IMG/VR virus record: IMGVR_UViG_3300042389_000647
Span: 1 to 64,000 of that record
Origin: a virus
Length of the DNA: 64,000 nucleotides
Strand: one strand, 5' to 3'
Numbering within the stretch: the first letter of the stretch is position 1; each line of letters starts with the position of its first letter. Under the pieces are notes generated by a model that was not told where the DNA came from, searched no databases, and saw nothing but the letters and a program-made list of their open reading frames with translations. Shown here in pieces: positions 41,631 through 50,882 of the stretch. The position numbers and the translations under genes were made by a program.

Positions 41631-42851
41631 TCAGTCTTCGAACTCTTCGTCCATGTCTTCCTTGGAGGACACGGCTTCCGACGAATCTGCGACCTTGGCA
41701 TCGATGAAGTGGCCGAACTTCTCGGTCACGAGCTCATCGAAGCTTTCACGGAAGGTCTCGTTACCTGCGTAGGTCTTGGCGAACTCGCGCTGCGTGAAGC
41801 GGACGGTCTCCAGATTCGGCAGATTGAAGCCCTTCGAGCCGCCGCCCTTCAGGATGCTCTCTTCCTTGAAGTAATAGACGCTGGTGAAGGCGTCGTCGAA
41901 GCCGCGCTTGGAGTGGTACACCAGCGGCAGCGTCAGGGCGTTGTAGCCGGAGCGGGACTTCAGGATGCGGCAGTTCACGACGCGGCCTTGGAAGTAGAAG
42001 TCCTTGTCGTCCTTGAACTCCTTGCCAGCGGTCAGCTTGAACAGGTAGGACGACATGAAGATGAACTTGTTGCCGCCGCTGATGGACTCGTCGTCGCCCA
42101 GACCCGGCAGCTGGACCTTGCGCGGGGCATAGGGATTGATCGAGATCTTGGTGCCGATGTGGCCAACGGCGAGGATCGTGATGTTGTAGGCTTCGAGGAA
42201 GTGCTCGATGGAGGTCAGGAACGCGCCGTTCGACTTGGCGATCTGAGCGGCCACCATGTTGTTGTCGAGTTCCTTGTTCTCCAGCAGTTCCTTGGAGCGC
42301 ATCGCCGACACGGAGTCGATGATGATGACGGTGGGCGGGAAGATCTTGACTTCTTTGCCTTCGAGGTCGAACCAGTCCACGAGGTCGTCCTTGGACAGCT
42401 CGCGCTTGGAGTCGACGATGTCGAAGATGAACTTCTTCAGGAACTCCGCAGTCATGTCTTCTTGGTTGAAGATCGTGAAGCGGTCTTCGTACTCCTCGTC
42501 CGTGATGCCGCAGATGTTCTTGATGCGGCTGCGCGGGTCGGTCGAGGAACGCTCGAAGTCGGCGAGGATGACGTCGCCGTTCAGGTCCTTGGTCATCGCG
42601 TTGGCGATCTGGAGCATGAGGGTGGTCTTACCCGATTGGGAGTGGCCGACCGCCATGTGGATCTTGCCCATCGGGACGCCGATGTTGTAGTAGGTGTCGC
42701 CTTCGGCCACGTTGGTGGCGAGGGTGCCGCACTGGTAGTCCAGCAGGTTGATCCCTGTGGGGACGAACATGGTCTCGGCGACGGAGCCGGGAGTCTGCTT
42801 CTTCAGGACTGCCTTTTTGGTGTCTTTGATCTTCTTGCTGAGAATGCCCAT
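41631..42851 (-). CDS. RecA/UvsX-type recombinase
   Basis: A 406-aa RecA-family ATPase. Walker A is GHSQSGKT (69-76), Walker B PPTVIIIDSVSAM, with L2-type and C-terminal regions of phage type and an acidic tail (EAVSSKEDMDEEFED). It would form filaments on single-stranded DNA for recombination-dependent replication and repair, together with the Dda-like helicase and primase. AAGGAAACAAA precedes the ATG. It is the last gene of a leftward replication/recombination run. Confidence 0.9.
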   Translation of the reverse strand: MGILSKKIKDTKKAVLKKQTPGSVAETMFVPTGINLLDYQCGTLATNVAEGDTYYNIGVPMGKIHMAVGHSQSGKTTLMLQIANAMTKDLNGDVILADFERSSTDPRSRIKNICGITDEEYEDRFTIFNQEDMTAEFLKKFIFDIVDSKRELSKDDLVDWFDLEGKEVKIFPPTVIIIDSVSAMRSKELLENKELDNNMVAAQIAKSNGAFLTSIEHFLEAYNITILAVGHIGTKISINPYAPRKVQLPGLGDDESISGGNKFIFMSSYLFKLTAGKEFKDDKDFYFQGRVVNCRILKSRSGYNALTLPLVYHSKRGFDDAFTSVYYFKEESILKGGGSKGFNLPNLETVRFTQREFAKTYAGNETFRESFDELVTEKFGHFIDAKVADSSEAVSSKEDMDEEFED

Positions 42852-42891
42852 TTTGTTTCCTTGAGAAGATGGCGGGTCTCCCCGCCATGAG

Positions 42892-43392
42892 TTAGCCCTT
42901 GATTTCGTCTAGCAGCTTGGAGACGTCGAGCTGCATCGGGTGCAGGTTGATCTTCATCAGAACGTTGCTCCAGTTCGGGTCGTCGTTGGTGCTGAAGATC
43001 TCCAGCGCCATGAGGAAGTCGCCGAAGCCGAGAGCTTTGCCGTTGCTGGTCACCGTCTTGTTGAAGACGTGTTCGAGGAAGCGATCGCCCTCGCCGGGTT
43101 GGTCGAGGCTGAAGGTGTCCTCGAAGACCGAGGATGAACGTTCAAACTTCAGATCCGAGTTTTCGCTCTCCGAGTAGAACCCGAAGAAACGACGAGATAC
43201 GCAGATCAGAGCCTTGTCTTTGAAGAGGGACTCGATCTGTTGCAGAGTTACTGCTTCCGGGACGACGACAGTGAACTGCAGTCCCATCTGGAAGAAGTGC
43301 TCGCGAACGCTCGGCGACAGCAACGGGGTGATCCGCTCGGCGATCATGCGCTTGAAGTCAATGACGCCGTCAGATTGATTTGAACCGGACAT
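42892..43392 (-). CDS. Unknown 166-aa protein between DHH protein and RecA
   Basis: MSGSNQSDGVIDFKRMIAERI..., start chosen where GAAGGTGG precedes the ATG; a longer reading from 43500 runs inside the DHH gene. It overlaps that gene by 23 nt. Mixed alpha/beta with no motif. Its location suggests a recombination or replication accessory role. Confidence 0.65.
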   Translation of the reverse strand: MSGSNQSDGVIDFKRMIAERITPLLSPSVREHFFQMGLQFTVVVPEAVTLQQIESLFKDKALICVSRRFFGFYSESENSDLKFERSSSVFEDTFSLDQPGEGDRFLEHVFNKTVTSNGKALGFGDFLMALEIFSTNDDPNWSNVLMKINLHPMQLDVSKLLDEIKG

Positions 43393-44416
43393 TTTTTCCA
43401 CCTTCGATAATGTTTTGGATGTGAGACAGGGAAGTTCTTCCGCCGGACGCAGCGTAGTGACCGCCTCCGTTGAAGTGTGCTTTCGCGATTTTAGAGACAT
43501 CGCAATCTCCGTCGGGCTTGCTGCGAAGCCCGACTACTACATCGTTATTCCGATTGGAGAAACCCCAAATCAGGGCGAAATCGACTTTCTCCACAAGGGC
43601 ATTTCCCAGCTCAGAGGTGAACATGGGACTCGCGTTGATCACGAGACCTTTGTATCCATCGATCTCGACCATCTTCAGGAAGTCGCCCTTCAGCTGGTCG
43701 ATGTACTGGTCGTAGAGGCGGCACATCGCCCATCCCTCATTGACGAACTTGGTGTAGCAGACCTCGCTCGTCCTGAATGAGTCGTAGAGCGAGTCGTACA
43801 CGTCCATCTTGGTCGGGAGCGACATCAGGTTCATCATGAACGGACGCGTCTCCTTGTACTCCCAGCGCCACAGGTCGCGGTCTTGCACGAAGCGCACGAC
43901 GTCGGGCATGATTTCCTTGTCGCCGACGAAGTAGTTCCATGCCATCCCGGCACCGGAGTGGTCGTTGTCGAGTTCGATGTAGAACTTCTTCTCGACGAGC
44001 TGGGTGAATTCGATGGATTCGATCAACTTCATGTAGAACTTCTTCTGGCAAACCTCCATGAACTGATCGTACTTGATCTTGCCGTCGAGGTAGTCGCGGA
44101 TAAACCCGATCTCCTCGAAGGCAGTCTTGTGGTGATCCAGCAGCACCGTGTTCTTGGCGGTCTGGATGATCTTCCGCAGGCCCTTGATGGGGGAGAGCGA
44201 GAAGTCGACGATGTAGACAGTCTTTCCTTCGAGGTCCTCGACTCGGACGGGATTTTCGGCGTCCTCGATCAAGTCCTTCACAGAGTAGTCCACGTTGTAG
44301 CGCATGGGGATGCACTTGGTCTTCTCGTGGCCGAGGAACTTGGACGCCACCCACGCTGCGGTGAAGCCATCGTGGCACGGGCTGTGGTAGAGGACCACGT
44401 TTTCTTGTTCGATCAT
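43370..44416 (-). CDS. DHH-family phosphoesterase
   Basis: A 348-aa DHH/DHHA1-type protein: HSPCHDGFTAAW (first metal motif), VDFS, LLDHHKT (the DHH motif), DHSGAGMAW, and C-terminal FNGGGHYAASGG (DHHA1-type GGGH). Family members (RecJ, NrnA-like oligoribonuclease, cyclic-dinucleotide phosphodiesterases) degrade short RNA/DNA or second messengers with Mn2+. Which one applies is unclear. Of two adjacent ATGs the second (44416) has better spacing from AGGAG. Confidence 0.85.
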   Translation of the reverse strand: MIEQENVVLYHSPCHDGFTAAWVASKFLGHEKTKCIPMRYNVDYSVKDLIEDAENPVRVEDLEGKTVYIVDFSLSPIKGLRKIIQTAKNTVLLDHHKTAFEEIGFIRDYLDGKIKYDQFMEVCQKKFYMKLIESIEFTQLVEKKFYIELDNDHSGAGMAWNYFVGDKEIMPDVVRFVQDRDLWRWEYKETRPFMMNLMSLPTKMDVYDSLYDSFRTSEVCYTKFVNEGWAMCRLYDQYIDQLKGDFLKMVEIDGYKGLVINASPMFTSELGNALVEKVDFALIWGFSNRNNDVVVGLRSKPDGDCDVSKIAKAHFNGGGHYAASGGRTSLSHIQNIIEGGKNVRFKSI

Positions 44417-44426
44417 CATTGCTCCT

Positions 44427-44464
44427 AAAAGAAAGTGACCTTCGCTTCCGGGCGAAGGTCACTT
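44427..44464 (-). terminator. Hairpin terminator between RNase H and DHH genes
   Basis: AAGTGACCTTCGC and complement (13 bp) with a 6-nt loop, followed leftward by TCTTTT. It lies right after the RNase H stop and just before the DHH ribosome site, so it may be partial. Confidence 0.75.
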
Positions 44465-44465
44465 A

Positions 44466-44969
44466 TCACGCAGCCACCAGTTCTTTGTTGAACGCGGCGC
44501 AATGCACCATCTTATCGATGCGGTTGTTGTACTCGGAGTCGCCGTGAGCCTTGACGTGGATGTAGCGAACCTTGTGCAGCTTCTCCTCGTTGGAGATGAT
44601 CTCCTTGAAGAGTTCTTGGTTGGCGACCGGGGATCCGTTAGTGGCGTACCAGATGCCCTTGACGGCCCGCTTTTTCCACTTCTCGACGTAGACGTTCAGG
44701 GACTCGACCAGCATCTTGCTGTCCGAGTAGACGTCCACTGTGACCTGAGACAGCTTGTCAGTCTCGGCGATGTCAACGATCGCCTTCAGACCGGCGTTCA
44801 GAGCCTTCATCTCCATCACGGAGATCGTGGTCTTCTCTTCGGTCTCCACGGTCTCGGACACCACGATGTCCTCCTCGCCGTGCTTCACGATGAGGATGAA
44901 ACCGTACGCGCCTTTGCCGGTTTTCGCGTCGATGGAGCCATCCGTGTACAACTTGAAACGAGCTTTCAT
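44466..44969 (-). CDS. rnhA: Ribonuclease HI
   Basis: A 167-aa type I RNase H, the normal length. The catalytic DEDD set is visible: D10 (KLYTDGS), E53 (VMEMKAL), D83 (YSDSKML) and D152 (NNRIDKM), with the conserved HVKAHGD loop before the last. It removes RNA primers from RNA:DNA hybrids made by the primase encoded three genes upstream. AAGGAG precedes the ATG. Confidence 0.92.
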   Translation of the reverse strand: MKARFKLYTDGSIDAKTGKGAYGFILIVKHGEEDIVVSETVETEEKTTISVMEMKALNAGLKAIVDIAETDKLSQVTVDVYSDSKMLVESLNVYVEKWKKRAVKGIWYATNGSPVANQELFKEIISNEEKLHKVRYIHVKAHGDSEYNNRIDKMVHCAAFNKELVAA

Positions 44970-44983
44970 TTTTGGATTTCTCC

Positions 44984-45400
44984 TTACATGCCGAGCATGG
45001 ATTTGAACTCTGCCTCCATCCGAGCAAGCTTCGTCCGGGCTTCTTGGATCATAGCGTACTTGCGGAAGAGGGTGTTTTGCATGGCGATGATTGGATCGCG
45101 CAGTTGTGCGGGAACGGTCATTTCGTAGGGTGTATCGTCTTCCGCCCAGCGTCCGACGATTTTGTCGGACTGGACAGGCTCAGCCCGCCACGGGGAAGAG
45201 AGGATAGCGCCCAGAGAGTTGAGAGGGTTCGAACCGGCGTTCCCGTCCACGCCGAACACTCGCTTGTAAGGATCCTCTTGCTGTTCGAGGATCGACTGCG
45301 GGGCCTTCGGGATCGAGACCGGGGAAGGCGGAATCGCCTTCACGCCGGTCGCATGGTCCACGCTCGGTTCGTCTTGGTCGACGTCGTAGCTGATGCCCAT
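44984..45400 (-). CDS. Unknown 138-aa protein
   Basis: MGISYDVDQDEPSVDHATGVK..., proline-rich first half (IPPSPVSIPKAPQSIL) and a helical C-terminus (FRKYAMIQEARTKLARMEAEFKSML). Start chosen by AGGA and the 1-nt gap after the upstream stop. Possibly a small adaptor in the replication cluster; no family recognised. Confidence 0.65.
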   Translation of the reverse strand: MGISYDVDQDEPSVDHATGVKAIPPSPVSIPKAPQSILEQQEDPYKRVFGVDGNAGSNPLNSLGAILSSPWRAEPVQSDKIVGRWAEDDTPYEMTVPAQLRDPIIAMQNTLFRKYAMIQEARTKLARMEAEFKSMLGM

Positions 45401-45401
45401 A

Positions 45402-45773
45402 TCAGTCCTGCAGACCTTGTACGCCGAAGATATTGATGCCGTTCGGGACGGCAACCGGCAGGTTCATGATCTGATTGTCCCACTGCTGGGTCAGGGTGAC
45501 CTTCGCGCCTTCGTACCAGTCGTTCAAGTCGAGGTGCTGGATCGGGTCATAGCCCTTGGCGATCAGAGTGCTGGGGTGAACGAACTGCTCCAGCAGGGAG
45601 CCCTTCTTCCAGTCTTGGGAGCCGTCTTCGCCGTCAGTGACGGTCTCGCGGTCGATCAGCTGGTTCAGCTCCTCGCGGGTGTCGGCACGGACCACCGGCA
45701 GGACGGATTCTTCGTTGATTTTCAGGGGGAGCGCCAGAACGTGCTGTTCGGTTTTGCGGTTGTTGCTATCCAC
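45402..45773 (-). CDS. Unknown 123-aa protein
   Basis: Starts with GTG (M-D-S-N-N-R...) after AAAGGG at good spacing. Acidic, with NDWYEGAKVTLTQQWDNQIM in the second half. It sits between the primase and the 138-aa gene in one leftward transcript. No motif recognised. Confidence 0.65.
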   Translation of the reverse strand: MDSNNRKTEQHVLALPLKINEESVLPVVRADTREELNQLIDRETVTDGEDGSQDWKKGSLLEQFVHPSTLIAKGYDPIQHLDLNDWYEGAKVTLTQQWDNQIMNLPVAVPNGINIFGVQGLQD

Positions 45774-45786
45774 TTTGATGCCCTTT

Positions 45787-46809
45787 CTACTTCAGTTTGA
45801 ACATTTTTGGTTTGATGAGGTCCTTTCGAACCCCGAAGTCCTTCTGCCCTTCCATCTGGTTGTAGCAGATCCGGATCTTGTTATACCGCCATTCCGGGAG
45901 GATGAACTGGTAGTCGTCCAGCGACACGTCGTTGTCACTGTATATCGTCAGGTTCATATTTAGGAACCCCATCCGCATTAGCATCGTGGGGAAGAGGTTG
46001 AAGCCTTTCCCGTTGATCGCACAGAAGACGTGGTTCTTATTCTGCTTCCCGGCGAAGAAGTTGTTGTAGACTGAGAGGAGGTCGAAGACTCCCTCGGTCA
46101 TCACGACGTTTACTTCAGGAGCCATCAGCTCCAAGTCGCTCCGGATGGTGTAGATTTTGCTGCCCTCCCCGAACGGGTCGAGACATATGGTCTTGAACCT
46201 TCTCTTGAAGTCGCCGTCGATGTACCTGAACGTCGCATGGGAGCAGTCCCGAGACAGCCAACCAAGGCCGAACTTGTCGACGAGGTAACAGTCCTTGGAC
46301 ATCCGATCATCGTCAAGAAGCTTCTCCATGCCGTTAAGCACGAGGAAGTCCTCCAGAGAGCCGATGATTCGGTACTTCAGCAGGTCGTCCCTGCCGAAGG
46401 GCACGCCGAGTCGGTCCTCCATGTACTTCAGCTTCTTCTTGAACGAGCCGGTCAGCTGGTACTTGGGGAACTTAGGCTTCTTGAACTTCAGGTACGAGAG
46501 GCTGCTGCCGTTGACGGTAGTATTGCTCTTGTATCTCTTTACTTCCTTGTGGATGCCGAGCGCGATCTCGTCGTCGAAGACGCCGATGTCGTTCAGCACG
46601 TCATCATTGAGGATGCCAGACGTCTCGCAACGCTGGCAGAAGAAAGAGTACGGCGCACTGACAGATACGTACAGGTGCGCGTGAGTTTTGTCGCGTATCG
46701 AATCCCCGCAATAAGGGCAGCGTAGATTCAACTCCGTCTTGTTGGCGTTGAAGTACGCTACCCTTTTTGCTTCACGGAGGGCGCGATACAGGTCATCTAT
46801 AAGCGCCAT
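45787..46809 (-). CDS. Phage DNA primase (zinc-ribbon/TOPRIM)
   Basis: A 340-aa primase. The N-terminal zinc ribbon is CPYC...FFCQRC (Cys 31, 34, 58, 61). A TOPRIM domain has VVMTEGVFDLLSVY and YSDNDVSLDDY (the acidic metal-binding residues). It has no helicase domain, so it is of the separate-primase type. It makes RNA primers removed by the RNase H. A very strong AAGGAGGGCGC precedes the ATG. Confidence 0.85.
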   Translation of the reverse strand: MALIDDLYRALREAKRVAYFNANKTELNLRCPYCGDSIRDKTHAHLYVSVSAPYSFFCQRCETSGILNDDVLNDIGVFDDEIALGIHKEVKRYKSNTTVNGSSLSYLKFKKPKFPKYQLTGSFKKKLKYMEDRLGVPFGRDDLLKYRIIGSLEDFLVLNGMEKLLDDDRMSKDCYLVDKFGLGWLSRDCSHATFRYIDGDFKRRFKTICLDPFGEGSKIYTIRSDLELMAPEVNVVMTEGVFDLLSVYNNFFAGKQNKNHVFCAINGKGFNLFPTMLMRMGFLNMNLTIYSDNDVSLDDYQFILPEWRYNKIRICYNQMEGQKDFGVRKDLIKPKMFKLK

Positions 46810-46825
46810 GCGCCCTCCTTTCCGG

Positions 46826-48283
46826 TCAGTAACGCTCCAGGAAGGAAAGGATTTCCTGGATGATGCCGCGCTGGTTGCCTTCGGTGTCGATGAACTTCTG
46901 GAGGTCTTCTTCCTCGTCTCGGAACCCCTTGACGCAGGTGAACTCCGTATTCATAATATCTCCGATAAAGGAGATTAGCATCTTGTTTTCTGCGAGCTTT
47001 TCCTTGACGAGCGGGAACCGGTTCAGCAGGGCGCGGTACGAACGGGATTGCAGGACTTCTCCGATCAGCTTGCCCCGATTGAAGCTCTTCTTGTTCTCCT
47101 TCGGCTCGGTGGAGGAGCCGATCATGGCGGCGAGGCTCTTGTAGTTCTTCTCGATGAGGAACTGACGGGTGATCATCAGCAACCAGATGTACTCCTCCCG
47201 GTTGCAGAGCGTCACGTTGATGCGGTCCTTGCCGTTGACGTAGTAGTCGATGAGGCGCATCTGTACCTGATTCGGAGCGATGTTCTCGGCGAAGTACTCG
47301 TGTTCTTCCTCGGAGAAGCGAATCTTGTGCTTGTCAATGAAGTTCCGAATCGCTTCCTTCTCGATGACGTAGGACATCTCGTTTGCGTTGACCAGACGCA
47401 TTTCCATCCGGGTGAACGGGTTGATCCCTGTATCGTTGCCCTCGGTCTTGATCTGAGAGATCGGCTTGAAGGTGATCTTGATGTTCTGAGTGAAGGTGTA
47501 CATCACCTGCTGCTTGATCACGACGTGCAGGAACGACACGACGGAGCGGTTGATATCCAGCTTCGGGATCGTGTCGCGGATGATCTTGCGGTTCAGGTCA
47601 ATGATCAGCAGCTGGTCGTTGACAGCGATGTTCTTCAGGTAGTCCCACATCACGCGGTCAGAGTACAGCGTGTTCTGCACCGAGGAAGTGATGAAGCGGT
47701 TGATCTTGGACGGGAGGTCCACGGTCTCGCCTTCCTCGTCCACGCGGAAGACCTTGAAGATCTCCCCGAAGATCCGCACGGTCAGGTCCTGCTCCTTCTT
47801 GATGTCAAACTTCTCCATGAAGGCGCAGATCAGCGGCACCGTGAGACGGCACATGAACGACACGCAGATCAGCAGTTTGGCGTAGGAGTCCTTGAACTGC
47901 AGTTCTTCTTCGCCGTTGCGGGTCTCGATGGTGATCGTGTACTCCTCACTCACCTTGTCCCTGATGACGTGTTGCAGGGTGTCGTCGGAGATGACGTGCT
48001 CCTTGATGATATCGATCAGCTGGAGCTCGATCTCGTCGCGCTCGCCTTCTTCGATCTGGTCGATCATGATGCGAGCGGTGAGGTACTTCTCGGAGAAGTC
48101 CGGGTGGATCCGGAAGACGTACTTCATGTCGTCGATCACGCGGTCCATGATCGAGAGGTAAACGCGCTTGCGGTGCAACGGGTAGTAGTTGTAGGTTGTG
48201 TCGTCCTCCAGATCGAAGATCTCGTTGAAGTCGATGTTGAACCCTTTACCTTCGACGGAAAACAACTTCTCTATGTGCGGCAT
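46826..48283 (-). CDS. Unknown 485-aa protein upstream of primase
   Basis: MPHIEKLFSVEGKGFNIDFNE..., helical and acidic with a hydrophobic central part (YAKLLICVSFMCRLTVPLIC, about residues 120-140). No helicase or polymerase motifs. It is 16 nt upstream of the primase gene in the same direction. A replication role is suggested by position only. The ribosome site is AAAGGA. Confidence 0.65.
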   Translation of the reverse strand: MPHIEKLFSVEGKGFNIDFNEIFDLEDDTTYNYYPLHRKRVYLSIMDRVIDDMKYVFRIHPDFSEKYLTARIMIDQIEEGERDEIELQLIDIIKEHVISDDTLQHVIRDKVSEEYTITIETRNGEEELQFKDSYAKLLICVSFMCRLTVPLICAFMEKFDIKKEQDLTVRIFGEIFKVFRVDEEGETVDLPSKINRFITSSVQNTLYSDRVMWDYLKNIAVNDQLLIIDLNRKIIRDTIPKLDINRSVVSFLHVVIKQQVMYTFTQNIKITFKPISQIKTEGNDTGINPFTRMEMRLVNANEMSYVIEKEAIRNFIDKHKIRFSEEEHEYFAENIAPNQVQMRLIDYYVNGKDRINVTLCNREEYIWLLMITRQFLIEKNYKSLAAMIGSSTEPKENKKSFNRGKLIGEVLQSRSYRALLNRFPLVKEKLAENKMLISFIGDIMNTEFTCVKGFRDEEEDLQKFIDTEGNQRGIIQEILSFLERY

Positions 48284-48313
48284 GCCCCTAATCCTTTCTG
48301 ACGCTTTTTTTGG

Positions 48314-49054
48314 TTACTTCTTGACTCTCGTTTTGGTCTTTCTGATGGGAGACCTTCCCCTTTTCACTCGCTTCTTCTCCAGCTCCGTCACGGTGACCGT
48401 CTTCTGGCGGCTCCGCTTCTCGGCCTTCTTCTTCTCTGACTGCAGGTGCTTCTTGTTCGCGTAGTCCCGCTCGACGTCCTCGAAGCTCCGGATCGCGTTC
48501 TTGATCGAGATCTTGTTGGAGACGGTGAGGAACTTCGAGTAGTTCTCCCGCATGAAGAGTCGATTCTCTTGGATGAAGAGGATGGCGTAGACCACGCTCT
48601 TCTCGTAGTTGATCGTCTCGTCAGGATTCCTCGTCTTCGGTGGCTGCGTCAGAGCTTCCTTCGGCAGCAGCGGGCGCAGGTATTCGACCAGCAGCTCCCT
48701 CTGGTTGAACACGTACGCGTATGTGAAGACGAACGCGAAGTTGTTGCTGAAGATCTTGATCTTCTTCGGCAACAGTGAGGTTTCAAGGCTCCCGACTCCC
48801 ATGAATTCGATGCAGACGTCGTATGTCACGCCTTCCACGGATTCCGAGGGAACCTTCACCGACAGTATGATCGAGTCGGAGACCTTGTATGCGTTGAAAT
48901 TGAATCTACCGCCAGACTCCTTCAAGAGGTGGCGGTAGCGCCCAAAGAGAGCGTCCACGATTGCTTGACGCTGAGAACCGCTCGCTGCACCGGCACCGAT
49001 CGGATTCTTCATATACGACTGCAGCGTGTACTCGTACTTTTTATTGTCCTCCAT
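48314..49054 (-). CDS. Unknown 246-aa protein with very basic C-terminus
   Basis: MEDNKKYEYTLQSYMKNPIGAG..., ending in a 45-residue lysine/arginine-rich tail (EKKRVKRGRSPIRKTKTRVKK). The tail suggests nucleic-acid binding. The start codon lies in CCTCC-TAT-GGAGG and no normal ribosome site precedes it. Separate unit with its own promoter-like TATAAT upstream. Confidence 0.6.
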   Translation of the reverse strand: MEDNKKYEYTLQSYMKNPIGAGAASGSQRQAIVDALFGRYRHLLKESGGRFNFNAYKVSDSIILSVKVPSESVEGVTYDVCIEFMGVGSLETSLLPKKIKIFSNNFAFVFTYAYVFNQRELLVEYLRPLLPKEALTQPPKTRNPDETINYEKSVVYAILFIQENRLFMRENYSKFLTVSNKISIKNAIRSFEDVERDYANKKHLQSEKKKAEKRSRQKTVTVTELEKKRVKRGRSPIRKTKTRVKK

Positions 49055-49101
49055 AGGAGGTTACCCCGCTTCTTCTTATGCCCTCCCCGCGAGGGGCAGG
49101 C

Positions 49102-49107
49102 ATTATA
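49102..49107 (-). promoter_or_regulatory. Possible promoter of the 246-aa gene
   Basis: Leftward TTGAGTTATAATGCC contains a perfect TATAAT about 50 nt before the start. A GC hairpin (CCCCTCGCGAGGGG-like) lies between box and gene. No clear -35 box. Confidence 0.35.
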
Positions 49108-49130
49108 ACTCAAAATGGGTGAACGAGGGG

Positions 49131-49169
49131 AAAATTTGCAGATGACCGAAGGTTCCGGTCATCTGCAAA
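49131..49169 (-). terminator. Hairpin terminator after the chaperonin
   Basis: TTTGCAGATGACCG and complement (14 bp) with a 7-nt loop. Leftward, four U follow. It is preceded by the palindrome TGATATATCA (49174-49183), which includes the chaperonin stop codon. Confidence 0.8.
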
Positions 49170-49180
49170 CTAATGATATA

Positions 49181-50872
49181 TCAGCACGATACGAATTGAT
49201 TGATGCTCAAGAGCATCCCGACGATCGAAACAGATGCCTTCAGGATCTGGATGTCGGTGTCGATCGGTGCCAATACAGTGGTGTCCTCGATGGATTCGAG
49301 GTTCCCCGTCATGACGTTGAAAATCTTGTCGTCCACCCCTTGCAGGATGGTCCGGAAGCCTTCATGGTCTGCTTTTGCCTGCGGAGATTTGCTGGCGATG
49401 CAGAAGTAGGTATCGAAGTACACCATGACCAGACGCTGGAAGATCAGGCGGATGTACTCTTCGTCGAACTGCTGGAAGACGTAGTCGTTCTTGTAGATCG
49501 AGTCGAAGCGAGAGTTCAGCTGCTTCATGGCAAAGTACAGGTTGACGTTGCCGCCGAAGCCGTATCCCTTGTTGATGGCAGACTTGCATGCAAGGACAGC
49601 GTCCTCCACGAGGTAACGGCGGGCCTTCTTCTCCTCTTCGGTGATGCCACCGACCAGCACCTTGACCGTGACTCCGCTCAGCTTGGACAGACGGACCCGG
49701 ACCGCACCGCGCTGTGCGGGCAGGTTGTTCGGGATATCGTCGTACTCTTTGTTGAGCTGCTCGACACGTTCGAGGTAGAACGGAGTGCTCTTGACGAGCC
49801 CGTCGCCGCCGATGAACATCGTCTTCGTGCCGAACAACTCGACGCTCTTACAAGCGCCAAGCTGCTCCAGCTTGAAGTTCTTCGGGTCGCGTACGCAATC
49901 CGAGTCGAGATAGATGGCGAGGTCGAGGAACTCGTTGTGAGCGTTCTCCATCGACAAGTCGTTCGCACGGATCAGAACGACCTTGTTCTTGCCCTTCAGG
50001 AAGTCCGACAGACAGTCGTTGACGGTTTCCTCGTGGGTCACTTCCACGATCGCCACGATCGGACGGTCGGGATGAGCCTTCTGGATTTCCTTGAGGTTGT
50101 CGTAGTGGTCGGGGAAGAACTCGTAGCTCATGTAGATGAGCGGTTCCTTCACGACCAGAGCAGACTTACCAACCTGATTGAAGTACAGATTGTGAATCGG
50201 ACCGCGATCGAAGGTAAAGCCATAGCGAGTCGAGTGCGACAGCGGCACGTTCGAGTCGCGAGGGTCTTCCTCGATGCGGATGTCCGAGAGGTAGCTCAGC
50301 TTGTTGAACAGACCGGCAATGTAATCCCCGATCTTGACGTCGTTGTTGTTCGAGATACTGGCAATCGACGTCAGCACGGAGTGGCGGTTGCCGTCGTCGA
50401 TCTTACGGCAGTTCACGGTCATGTCCTCTTCGAGGTACGTGACGATGCGTTCCAGCACGTCGATCAGCTGCTTCCGCGTGTACTTCGGAGTCTCCCGGAG
50501 ACCTGACAGGTACTCATACATGAACGAGGCCGAAAGCACCGCGCTGGTGGAGCCGTCGCCGACAGTCTTGACGAGGTTGTAGGAGACGCGCTTGATCAAA
50601 TCGTGCAGCGCCTTGTCCTGCGAGTTGCTGAAGCGCAGGTTTTCGAGGATGGTGTAGCCATCCTTGGTGACAGTCGGGGTAGAACCGAGCTTTTCGATCA
50701 GGGTGTTCGAACCCAGAGGACCGTAGCTCTTGACGAGGATCCCGCACAGATTAGCGAGAAAGCCCACGGTGCCTTGGTGGAACTCGTCGTCGTCTCGGAC
50801 TACTCCGTCGATGCGGCGACTGTCTTCCTTGACCTCCGCCGTACTTTCTTTCTTTTTGAAAAATCCAAACAT
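49181..50872 (-). CDS. GroEL-like chaperonin
   Basis: A 563-aa group I chaperonin homologue, GroEL length. Equatorial ATP-site motifs: SYGPLGSN (49-56), TPTVTKDGYTI (65-75, GroEL PTVTKDGVTV) and GDGSTSAV (105-112, GroEL GDGTTTAT). The C-terminal half has RLSKLSGVTVKVLVGG and EEEKKARRYLVEDAVLACKSAI (GroEL RLAKLSGGVAVIKVGA, KKARVEDAL with the hydrolytic Asp). Chaperonins of this type are known in jumbo phages (e.g. EL, OBP, AR9). No GroES gene is seen. It lies in the same leftward run as baseplate genes. An N-terminal KKKES extension is phage-specific. AAGGA precedes the ATG. Confidence 0.92.
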   Translation of the reverse strand: MFGFFKKKESTAEVKEDSRRIDGVVRDDDEFHQGTVGFLANLCGILVKSYGPLGSNTLIEKLGSTPTVTKDGYTILENLRFSNSQDKALHDLIKRVSYNLVKTVGDGSTSAVLSASFMYEYLSGLRETPKYTRKQLIDVLERIVTYLEEDMTVNCRKIDDGNRHSVLTSIASISNNNDVKIGDYIAGLFNKLSYLSDIRIEEDPRDSNVPLSHSTRYGFTFDRGPIHNLYFNQVGKSALVVKEPLIYMSYEFFPDHYDNLKEIQKAHPDRPIVAIVEVTHEETVNDCLSDFLKGKNKVVLIRANDLSMENAHNEFLDLAIYLDSDCVRDPKNFKLEQLGACKSVELFGTKTMFIGGDGLVKSTPFYLERVEQLNKEYDDIPNNLPAQRGAVRVRLSKLSGVTVKVLVGGITEEEKKARRYLVEDAVLACKSAINKGYGFGGNVNLYFAMKQLNSRFDSIYKNDYVFQQFDEEYIRLIFQRLVMVYFDTYFCIASKSPQAKADHEGFRTILQGVDDKIFNVMTGNLESIEDTTVLAPIDTDIQILKASVSIVGMLLSINQFVSC

Positions 50873-50882
50873 CTGCTAGTCC

